Shown here: positions 30,601 through 35,207 of the stretch, piece after piece | How positions within the stretch are numbered: the first letter of the stretch is position 1 | How the letters are laid out: each line of letters starts with the position of its first letter | DNA from: Paludibacteraceae bacterium | GTDB taxonomy: Bacteria; Bacteroidota; Bacteroidia; Bacteroidales; Paludibacteraceae | Reading direction: 5' to 3' | Assembly: GCA_024399955.1 (NCBI GenBank) | Contig: JAKSNH010000016.1 | Span: 1 to 35,207, forward strand | Length of the DNA: 35,207 nt | The notes under the pieces: model-generated | The model's database searches: none | Told to the model about the DNA's origin: nothing | Seen by the model: only the letters and a program-made list of their open reading frames with translations | Program-made: the position numbers and the translations under genes

Positions 30601-30720
30601 GCCGGCATACTCCTTGGCCTTCTTGTCATAATGAGAAGTAACCAAGGAGAAACTCAAATAAAAGGCGCAGATAAGTGCAAAGCACACCGCCATAAATCGA
30701 ACTAATCCTTTGTTTTGCAT
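27688..30720 (-). CDS. secDF: Fused protein-export membrane protein SecDF
   Basis: Inner-membrane, proton-driven partner of SecYEG that pulls exported proteins into the periplasm. 1010 residues with SecD and SecF in one chain, usual in Bacteroidota. SecD half: first TM segment near 8-25, LGLDLKGGMNVTMEV, large periplasmic domain with FGVVQPNIQKLSQAGRILIELPG, then GLIADAALLCNVF and MAVDANVLIYERIREEL. SecF half: LNLGIDFSGGRNYVIRF, then YSINDTVVIFDRVRE and TLSRTFSTSMST. An Ala/Glu-rich low-complexity insert lies at about 255-315. Leader of about 105 nt from a promoter at 30827-30857; hairpin downstream. Confidence 0.97.
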   Translation of the reverse strand: MQNKGLVRFMAVCFALICAFYLSFSLVTSHYDKKAKEYAGDDAAKEYAYLDSIASEKVWFGYTLKECRGKELNLGLDLKGGMNVTMEVSVPEILRALSGYNTSENFDKAMKMAQEKQKSSGADFVTLFIESYKEIDANAQLASVFSTFELKDKVTLNSSNEEVEKVIREEVEGAINNSFNVLRTRIDRFGVVQPNIQKLSQAGRILIELPGIKEPERVRKLLQGSANLEFWETYEFSEILPAIAQIDREFAAVNAAEAPAEEAEEEAKVEEQVTDSSDLAALVENLAEDTLALAEDNAAAVEKYKKDHPLFAIMTPSFNQAGQAYRGPVIGTVHYTDTARVNAMLHSTIARQVLPRDLRFFWTVKAIDEAGAYYQLVGLKAQRDGRASLEGDVITDARADFGQFSAYATVSMSMNAEGAKAWQRITKDNIGKSVAIVLDGFVYSFPTVQNEIAGGNSQITGNFTVEEAKDLANTLKSGKMPAPARIIQEDVVGPSLGHEAVVNGLWSFALGFLLILIYMIFYYGWIPGLIADAALLCNVFLLVGTLSSFSAVLTLPGIAGIVLTMGMAVDANVLIYERIREELRAGKNLKKAITDGFKGAISAIVDSNVTSLLTGIILAIFGTGPIKGFAVTYMIGIVSSFATAVFLTRLWLSAYAKHEDADVSFTTPWMQNFLQNVKAKFVESRKVFFIISGTLVVVGLLGLEPHMFGKLNLGIDFSGGRNYVIRFAQDVNTQAVEQSLTAAFMAQNPEGENLSMRVITIGSQNQVRISTNFKIHENSETLDDEIEALLYEGLKTYLPEGITLDEFRSTEINPEVGIMQSQKVGPAIADDITTAAFIAVICALIGIFLYILLRFRNFAYSTGAVVALAHDSIIVLGCYALLWKVMPFSMEIDQSFIAAILTVIGYSINDTVVIFDRVREYNTLYSKRDRGININDAINNTLSRTFSTSMSTLVVLLAIFIFGGESIRGFVFALLVGVIVGTYSSMCLAPNVAYVIQKAQDRRREAKLQK

Positions 30721-30826
30721 AATAGTTTAATTATTAATAGTTTTATTAAGATTTTTTTTCGTTTTTTCACCTTACTTTATACTCGCGTGCCCCTATGCAT
30801 AAGCGCATACCCACGCAAAAAGCCCA

Positions 30827-30857
30827 CAAAAGTACACTTTTTTTTTGAATTACACAA
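30827..30857 (-). promoter_or_regulatory. secDF promoter
   Basis: Minus strand: TTG (complement of 30855-30857), 20 bp, TACTTTTG (complement of 30827-30834). The leader includes a GCGTG/CACGC inverted repeat around 30786-30816. Confidence 0.65.
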
Positions 30858-30904
30858 TTTTTTTTAGTATTTTTTGCAAAAAAACGCATTTTATTGTCAT
30901 TTTA

Positions 30905-30936
30905 TTTGCATAATTGAGAAAAAAGCAGTACCTTTG
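30905..30936 (+). promoter_or_regulatory. Promoter of the initiator tRNA gene
   Basis: TTTG at 30905-30908, 20 bp, TACCTTTG at 30929-30936; start predicted near 30942, about 40 nt ahead of the mature tRNA. Confidence 0.8.
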
Positions 30937-30980
30937 CACTCGAATTCGTGAAAAACATCGTTCGTAGCGGATTCTATTAT

Positions 30981-31052
30981 CGCGGAGTAGAGCAGTGGTA
31001 GCTCGTCAGGCCCATAACCTGAAGGTCGGTGGTTCGATCCCATCCTCCGCAA
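30981..31052 (+). tRNA. tRNA-fMet (CAT), initiator
   Basis: A full cloverleaf can be drawn: acceptor CGCGGAG/CTCCGC, D stem GAGC/GCTC, anticodon stem TCAGG/CCTGA with loop CCCATAA, T stem GGTGG/CCATC with loop TTCGATC. C1 faces A72, the unpaired first position that marks bacterial initiators. The anticodon stem has two, not three, G-C pairs next to the loop, and position 33 is C where nearly all tRNAs have U. The 3' CCA is not encoded. Confidence 0.93.
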
Positions 31053-31055
31053 CTA

Positions 31056-31082
31056 AAAATAGCGACCTTCGGCCGCTATTTT
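31056..31082. terminator. Terminator after tRNA-fMet, likely bidirectional
   Basis: AAAATAGCG (31056-31064) pairs with CGCTATTTT (31074-31082), with CC-TTC-GG inside the loop. T-rich on both strands, so it also serves the amidohydrolase gene ending at 31106. Confidence 0.82.
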
Positions 31083-31105
31083 CATTTCTAATTTGTGATT
31101 TCTTA

Positions 31106-32917
31106 TTATCTCGAATATACTTCCTTGCCTTCAAAGAATGTTTTAATCACTTGGGTATTGCGGAGATCTTGTGCATCGCAAGTCAAGACATTTTGGTCTA
31201 AGATGACGAAGTCGGCATATTTACCTTCCTTGATGCTGCCTCGTTCGTTCTCCAGATGTAATTGCCAAGCGCCGTTATATGTTGCGGCTTGCAGGAACTG
31301 GTAGCGGTCGATAATTTCGTCTTCATCACTGATGTATGAACTTGGTTCATAGGCTCCGGTAATAGCCACCATCATGCAATAGAAGGGGTCACGGATGCCA
31401 TTATCTGCCGGCGTGTCGGTGCATTGGCTCACTAAGATACCATGCTTAAAGAACGACTGAATAGGATAAGCTTTCTCATAATACGGATAAGGCAGAATAT
31501 CCTTTAAGTGCTGCACTTCTTCTTGGGTAAGACAATGCCAGTTCATATTGGAAGCAACGGCAATGTTATTGTCTTTAATTGCCTGATAATCCGCCGGATC
31601 CACATTACGCAGATGAACGATGGCATTGCGTCGTTCATGGTTCCCTTTTTTATACGCCTCTATAGTGCGTCGTACAGCTCCGTCGCCCATCGCATGAGTA
31701 TGCACGGTAAGACCTTTCTCATTGGCCTTTTTCACCAAATTATCCATCGCATCTTGTGACCATAAAGCAGTACCATGACCGGAGAAAATACTATCCTTTG
31801 TATTCTGATTGTATGGGGTCAGCAAAAAACCTGTACCCATTTCTACGCATCCGTCCATAAAGAGTTTGAGGTAGTCGGGGTGCACATGCTTAGATTGGTA
31901 TCTTTTTTGAACCAATGCTGCATTGTCCACATAGCAGTCCGGCTCGTTGTTGTTGAACCACGGTTCAATCTCGTATGTCAGCGACACGTTCATATATAAC
32001 TCATTCCTGCTATCCATCGATTTGAGTGTTTGGAACACAGACTCGTCATCAGCGCCGTAGTTATTGGCCCAACCCTCGATGATATTAGTGATACCTAACG
32101 CCAATAAGGATTTCTGCATACTATCAATACCTTGTATTACTTGTGCAGAGGTAGGGTGCATCTTATTCTTCAAACCGGGACCTTGCAGCAAGGACATGGC
32201 ACGTTCAGAAAAGACGCCGGTCATCTTGCCTTGGTCGTCCAGACTTATAAATCCACCCGCAATCTTGTCACGAAGAACATTACCCTTTTCATCCACAATA
32301 CCGGCATTAATCATGGCACGGGTATTGACGAGGGTACTATGGTGGTCATATCCCGTTAAGAAAATAGGAATCTCGGTCGTGATGGCATCTAAGTCCTTAC
32401 GATGACGCAGATCCTTACCCATACTATCCCTCAGCATAATAGGATTGTATCCTTCCCCATAAACATAGTCAAGATGTCTGCCGCTATTCTTAGCCGTATT
32501 CACGAAATCACGCACTTTTTCAAGCACCAGTTCATAATTCTGATCCTCCTCAAATTGGAGAGCATTTTCCTTCATTTGCTGGTTGATATATTTGAGCAAA
32601 TAATGGGCATGTCCGTCCGTTATACCGGGGATAATGAGACCCTTGCCGCGATGGTCGATTACCTCTATACCATCTGTAATATATGTTTTGGCACTATCTT
32701 CAGTACCTACATACACAAACTTACCACCCTTCACTACTAAGGCCTCAGCCATCACATAATTGCCGTCATTATCCACCTCTGCCGTATAAATATCGCCATA
32801 CACGACCATATCTTTAGCAGGAATAGGTTGCGGTTGGGGTGTTGGTTCATTTTTGTCTTTGCAGCCTACCAATGCGATGGCGGCAATAGCCATAAGGGCT
32901 AAAAATACTTTTTTCAT
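31106..32917 (-). CDS. Lipoprotein amidohydrolase, YtcJ-like
   Basis: Metal-dependent hydrolase of the amidohydrolase superfamily; substrate unknown. 603 residues from the start at 32917, which gives a lipoprotein signal MKKVFLALMAIAAIALVGC (Cys19) and a Pro/Gln-rich spacer. Metal-site residues of the TIM barrel: His103 and His105 (ITDGHAHYL), Lys351 (LKLFMDG), His406/His408 (HTHAMGDGAVR), His435 (IVHLR), Asp501 (QCTDTPA). The C-terminal GSIKEGKYADFVILD strand is typical. The frame is open to 33127 but the extra 70 codons are repeats (GRWTANAD twice) and overlap the next gene, so they are rejected. Likely exported to the cell surface or periplasm and bound to the membrane. Confidence 0.9.
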   Translation of the reverse strand: MKKVFLALMAIAAIALVGCKDKNEPTPQPQPIPAKDMVVYGDIYTAEVDNDGNYVMAEALVVKGGKFVYVGTEDSAKTYITDGIEVIDHRGKGLIIPGITDGHAHYLLKYINQQMKENALQFEEDQNYELVLEKVRDFVNTAKNSGRHLDYVYGEGYNPIMLRDSMGKDLRHRKDLDAITTEIPIFLTGYDHHSTLVNTRAMINAGIVDEKGNVLRDKIAGGFISLDDQGKMTGVFSERAMSLLQGPGLKNKMHPTSAQVIQGIDSMQKSLLALGITNIIEGWANNYGADDESVFQTLKSMDSRNELYMNVSLTYEIEPWFNNNEPDCYVDNAALVQKRYQSKHVHPDYLKLFMDGCVEMGTGFLLTPYNQNTKDSIFSGHGTALWSQDAMDNLVKKANEKGLTVHTHAMGDGAVRRTIEAYKKGNHERRNAIVHLRNVDPADYQAIKDNNIAVASNMNWHCLTQEEVQHLKDILPYPYYEKAYPIQSFFKHGILVSQCTDTPADNGIRDPFYCMMVAITGAYEPSSYISDEDEIIDRYQFLQAATYNGAWQLHLENERGSIKEGKYADFVILDQNVLTCDAQDLRNTQVIKTFFEGKEVYSR

Positions 32918-32998
32918 TTGTTTGATATTTTTTAGAATATGGAGTATGGATCGTTCGCTTTGCTCACTGATGGAGTATGGATTTCCTTCTTCCATCAG
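32832..32998 (-). repeat. Copy A of a duplicated leader plus signal-peptide segment
   Basis: Closely matches copy B at 34374-34534. It covers the signal peptide codons, start codon, and about 80 bp upstream with the sequence ATGGATCGTTCGCT and a CTGATGGA/TCCATCAG hairpin (32967-32974, 32991-32998). Confidence 0.85.
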
Positions 32999-33013
32999 CG
33001 CAGCGGTCTTTAT

Positions 33014-33061
33014 TCCATCAGCGTTAGCGGTCCATCTTCCATCAGCGTTAGCGGTCCATCT
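33014..33061. repeat. 24-bp tandem repeat, two perfect units
   Basis: Unit TCCATCAGCGTTAGCGGTCC plus ATCT at 33014-33037 and 33038-33061, with TCCAT after it and a decayed unit before it (32991-33013). It sits between the two lipoprotein genes; the TCCATCAG end is the arm of the neighbouring hairpin. Confidence 0.9.
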
Positions 33062-33074
33062 TCCATATTTATTA

Positions 33075-34445
33075 TCAGTATGGTATGGTATCCCTGCCCT
33101 GAGGTTTGGGCGGTTGCGGTGTTCCATAGTCGCTTGGTTCCTTTAATTCCTTCTTTAAATCCAATTTATAGATTTTGGACATATCGTTACGCATGCAGAA
33201 GAGGATAGTGCGTTGCTTGGTATTATAGACGCACGACCAGTTCGTCACATCACCTAACATTTCTACGCCAAACGAGCCTGCCTGCAAGCACCTGAGGGCT
33301 TCCATCTCGTCCATGACAGGCCTATAGGACATCATCAAATGATTTACACGTACCTTACTGCTATACATATTCTGCCACTTATCAATCAAATAAGTTGCCG
33401 TAGCGTATGGATTGCAATAGTAATTCTCAATACTATTATATTCGTAAGGAACAACGTGAGAAGTCCAATGGACAATATTATTCCTATCTTTTGCACGAAG
33501 CACATAAAGAGAGTCTTCCCAATACTCAAACACAGCGTAGTCGCCTGTTGCATCAGCCACCATCCAGTGTACATTAAGCGATGGGTGTGTAGCCGCAAAA
33601 TCAAGTCCACGCATATATTTCTCCACATCTTTCACCGTCTTACACTCGCTCAAAATGAGGTTGTGCATCAAACTGGAGTTGATGACATTTTTCCCGCTGT
33701 CTTGCATCACACGCTTCGGTCCATGTTGATAGTTAGTGTCATTGTCAGCCCTAAATACAGGCAATTGGAAAGCGCCAAAGCATAGACCGTATTCGTTCAT
33801 GCCGTCCATCGTTGCTACAGGTTGACGCAGCAGGCGGTGAAGGGAAGTAGTGTCATCCGAAAGAATACCATCCCCATTCGGAAGCTCATTGGCAGGTCCG
33901 TTATACAATTTGGAATTGTAATTAGGAGCGGTGAGTTGTACATAGTTATGTGTTCCGTTTGCGGTATTGAAGACCATACACATAGGACCTCCTGCGCCGT
34001 CAAAGTTACGTCCAAAAAGCAGCTCGCCGGCTTCGTTGAAGCATATAAATCCGGAGCAGGCCGGAGTTTGATCCGGGTTTTCCTCGTCAAATGGCTCTTC
34101 ATATCCGTCAGGAGTGAACCACGACTCATTCATCATATCACACACCGCTTTATTTGTGCGTAATTTGGCTTCCACTAACTTTTGTAAAGTAAGATCAGTA
34201 ACGAAGTCCATGTAATAGAGGCGGTCAGAGATGCGACGCAAGGAAGACAACGTTGCCTTTGCGGATACGGAATCCTTGCACCATTGTTGATTAAGGGGAT
34301 TCTTTACTCTTTCTCCCAATTGATGAGTAACTTGAATGACGCCATCCTGCGGTTGCGGTTGCGGTTGGGGTTCATCATTTTCGTCTTTGCAGCCTACCAA
34401 TGCGATAGCTGCAACTGCCATAAAGGCTAAAAATACTTTTTTCAT
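33075..34445 (-). CDS. Lipoprotein Ntn-type linear amide C-N hydrolase / acyltransferase-like
   Basis: 456 residues with lipoprotein signal MKKVFLAFMAVAAIALVGC (Cys19), almost the same as that of the amidohydrolase downstream. The catalytic core fits the cysteine Ntn hydrolases (choloylglycine hydrolase, NAAA, isopenicillin-N acyltransferase-like): Cys130 in PACSGFICFNEAGELLFGRNFDG would be the nucleophile, followed by Arg146, Asn147 and Asp149; a later GMNEYGLCFGAF strand and VHWMVADATGDYAVFEY segment also fit. Known members cleave amide bonds of bile acids, lipids or peptides; the substrate here cannot be told. Unusually, Cys130 is not at the mature N terminus, so cleavage after residue 129 would separate it from the lipid anchor. 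Transcribed from the promoter at 34697-34728. Confidence 0.82.
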   Translation of the reverse strand: MKKVFLAFMAVAAIALVGCKDENDEPQPQPQPQDGVIQVTHQLGERVKNPLNQQWCKDSVSAKATLSSLRRISDRLYYMDFVTDLTLQKLVEAKLRTNKAVCDMMNESWFTPDGYEEPFDEENPDQTPACSGFICFNEAGELLFGRNFDGAGGPMCMVFNTANGTHNYVQLTAPNYNSKLYNGPANELPNGDGILSDDTTSLHRLLRQPVATMDGMNEYGLCFGAFQLPVFRADNDTNYQHGPKRVMQDSGKNVINSSLMHNLILSECKTVKDVEKYMRGLDFAATHPSLNVHWMVADATGDYAVFEYWEDSLYVLRAKDRNNIVHWTSHVVPYEYNSIENYYCNPYATATYLIDKWQNMYSSKVRVNHLMMSYRPVMDEMEALRCLQAGSFGVEMLGDVTNWSCVYNTKQRTILFCMRNDMSKIYKLDLKKELKEPSDYGTPQPPKPQGRDTIPY

Positions 34446-34534
34446 TTGTTTGATATTTTTTAGAATATAGAGTATGGATCGTTCGCTACGCTCTCTGATG
34501 GAGTATAGAGTATGGACTATCCTTATTCCATCAG
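34374..34534 (-). repeat. Copy B of the duplicated leader plus signal-peptide segment
   Basis: Partner of 32832-32998; the hairpin arms are CTGATGGA 34495-34502 and TCCATCAG 34527-34534. The 28 bp just upstream of the two start codons (GTTTGATATTTTTTAGAATA and on) are the same apart from a single G/A change. Confidence 0.85.
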
Positions 34535-34578
34535 CAATTGGCTTTTACCACTACGTCTAACTCCTGATATAATCTTAA

Positions 34579-34653
34579 CTAATCCATTGTGCCTTCTCGG
34601 TCGCAGAAATACTCCGGTCCGCTATAGCCAATAGTAATAAATGGGTTGTTCAT
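34579..34653 (-). pseudogene. 5' remnant of an AAA-type ATPase gene
   Basis: A 24-codon frame from ATG at 34653 reads MNNPFITIGYSGPEYFCDRE then GTMD and a stop. NPF...GY.GPEYFCDRE is the N terminus of a Bacteroidota family of AAA ATP-binding proteins, in which a Walker A loop normally follows about 15-20 residues later. Here nothing else of that gene is present. It lies directly behind a good promoter (34697-34728), which probably once belonged to it and now reads on into the hydrolase gene. Confidence 0.62.
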
Positions 34654-34660
34654 AGTAAAA

Positions 34661-34688
34661 ACATAAAATATGAAACATAAAATATGAA
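34661..34688. repeat. 14-bp tandem repeat
   Basis: ACATAAAATATGAA at 34661-34674 and 34675-34688, in the short leader between the promoter and the ATPase remnant. Confidence 0.85.
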
Positions 34689-34696
34689 ATTTGCTG

Positions 34697-34728
34697 CAAA
34701 GATACTGCTTTTTTTCCATATAACCAAA
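34697..34728 (-). promoter_or_regulatory. Promoter of the lipoprotein hydrolase unit
   Basis: Minus strand: TTTG (complement of 34725-34728), 20 bp, TATCTTTG (complement of 34697-34704). Start predicted near 34690; the leader to the hydrolase ATG is about 245 nt and contains the ATPase remnant and the CTGATGGA hairpin. Confidence 0.82.
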
Positions 34729-34746
34729 TTTTTCTACGAAAAATAA

Positions 34747-34774
34747 AAAAAAGCGCACCGAAATGCGCTTTTTT
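34747..34774. terminator. Bidirectional terminator of the tiny-gene cassette
   Basis: AAAAAAGCGCA (34747-34757) pairs with TGCGCTTTTTT (34764-34774) around CCGAAA; a T-run on either strand. Confidence 0.88.
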
Positions 34775-34785
34775 AGTCCTCGTCC

Positions 34786-34887
34786 TCAGTCCTTCTTCTT
34801 GATGGACTTGACGAATTTGTAGATAAGTGCTACAAGGGCACTGAGGAATGTCATCCCCTCCTCATGGGTGACTTTACTTTTTGCCAT
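34786..34887 (-). CDS. 33-residue hydrophobic small protein
   Basis: ATG at 34885-34887, stop at 34786-34788. Product: acidic/polar start MAKSKVTHEEG, hydrophobic core MTFLSALVALIYKFV, then SIKKKD. One short membrane or amphipathic helix with a lysine-rich end. It starts 14 bases inside the preceding 68-codon gene, so it is probably translated by coupling, and a terminator follows 11 bases after the stop. The family is not recognised; a membrane-active peptide or a small phage-type gene are options. Confidence 0.5.
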   Translation of the reverse strand: MAKSKVTHEEGMTFLSALVALIYKFVKSIKKKD

Positions 34888-35080
34888 AGTTTTTAGTGTT
34901 TCGTGTTTGGTGTTTGGTTTGTTTAACTCCTACGAGTAGTAATGCTGCGCCGAGGGTTTCCCCCCAGAAGGCGAGCACGCTGCCGTGCAGTTCTCCTGAG
35001 GGTTCCACCACTACTGCGAAAGCTACAACTAATCCGCCGAATGCTATCAGCACTATTGCCAGCACTTCTTTAGTTGCCAT
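34874..35080 (-). CDS. 68-residue two-helix membrane protein, holin-like
   Basis: Two hydrophobic segments, about 6-26 (VLAIVLIAFGGLVVAFAVVV) and 35-52 (VLAFWGETLGAALLLVGV), joined by a short EPSGELHG turn, then a basic tail (KQTKHQTRNTKNYGKK). Size and layout fit small two-helix holins from Bacteroidota prophage-type cassettes, but this is inferred from shape only. It has a clear Shine-Dalgarno site, GGAGG (complement of 35088-35092), 7 bases before the ATG, rare in this phylum and unlike the other genes here. The tail is encoded by an AAACAC-type low-complexity repeat. Confidence 0.6.
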   Translation of the reverse strand: MATKEVLAIVLIAFGGLVVAFAVVVEPSGELHGSVLAFWGETLGAALLLVGVKQTKHQTRNTKNYGKK

Positions 35081-35094
35081 AGTTTAGCCTCCGT

Positions 35095-35207
35095 TTACGC
35101 GTCAGCGTCCTCTTCGAGCGACTCCTTGTACTCCTCGGCACAAACATGCCACAGGTAGGCTTGCATAGTGTGGTAGGTGGATTGGCTCTTGAAGGCCTCC
35201 GCATCGG
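35095..35207 (-). CDS. 3' end of an unidentified gene
   Basis: 36 codons are visible, reading DAEAFKSQSTYHTMQAYLWH, then an acidic end EESLEEDADA-like (actual last residues SLEEDADA) and TAA at 35095-35097; the 5' part is beyond the window. No domain recognised. The stop lies 14 bases before the holin-like start, so the three small genes form one unit. Confidence 0.6.
   Translation of the reverse strand, partial: DAEAFKSQSTYHTMQAYLWHVCAEEYKESLEEDADA

Noticed and set aside
32918..33127. 70-codon upstream extension of the amidohydrolase frame, with GRWTANAD repeated
   Set aside because: It overlaps the hydrolase gene end, consists of the 24-bp tandem repeat, and would put the lipoprotein signal in the middle of the protein.

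Overview
The window looks like chromosomal DNA of a Bacteroidales bacterium (phylum Bacteroidota); I cannot place it to genus. Signs are the promoter grammar (TTTG, about 20 bp, TAnnTTTG) in front of most transcription units, the near absence of Shine-Dalgarno sites, a fused SecDF, an Mpl-type ligase, lipoproteins with G-C-K-(S/D)-(D/K) after the lipobox, and secreted proteins with C-terminal tails of the type IX secretion (T9SS) kind.

Layout. 1-360: 3' end of rplT (L20) and its terminator. 363-1256 (-): dapA. 1268-1315: back-to-back promoters sharing a 16-bp palindrome. 1337-12483 (+): a tightly packed run of a secreted endonuclease/exonuclease/phosphatase-type nuclease, ligA, two small conserved or unknown genes, aroB, then two large secreted modular proteins (661 and 1251 aa) that share modules and a C-terminal tail. 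12484-18286: an accessory stretch with a terminator, an unidentified structured RNA or leader of about 300 nt ahead of a lipoprotein gene, a frameshifted DUF5675-like gene, an AT-rich two-gene restriction-modification locus of BcgI architecture, a possible 59-aa gene and a WYL-regulator pseudogene. 18287-19894 (-): cstA. 19917-19964: a second divergent promoter pair with the identical palindrome. 20037-24248 (+): tig, a secreted unknown, clpP, clpX. 24231-27578 (-): S41 protease, dCMP deaminase and mpl, transcribed as mpl, deaminase, protease. 27688-30720 (-): secDF. 30981-31052 (+): initiator tRNA. 31106-34445 (-): two lipoprotein enzymes, an amidohydrolase and an Ntn-type amide hydrolase, whose leader and signal-peptide DNA are copies of each other. 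34579-34653 (-): a 24-codon fossil of an ATPase gene. 34786-35207 (-): three tiny genes, one partial, resembling a holin-type cassette.

How the genes fit together. The core genes are housekeeping: ribosome, lysine/DAP and shikimate synthesis, DNA ligation, protein folding and proteolysis (tig-clpP-clpX), peptidoglycan recycling (mpl), export (secDF) and translation initiation (tRNA-fMet). Exported proteins recur: a T9SS-type nuclease, two Big2/module proteins and several lipoproteins. The accessory block 12.5-18.3 kb carries most of the decay and foreign-looking DNA. The least explained items are the structured RNA at 12769-13072, the shared promoter palindrome, and the common module and tail system of the two large secreted proteins.
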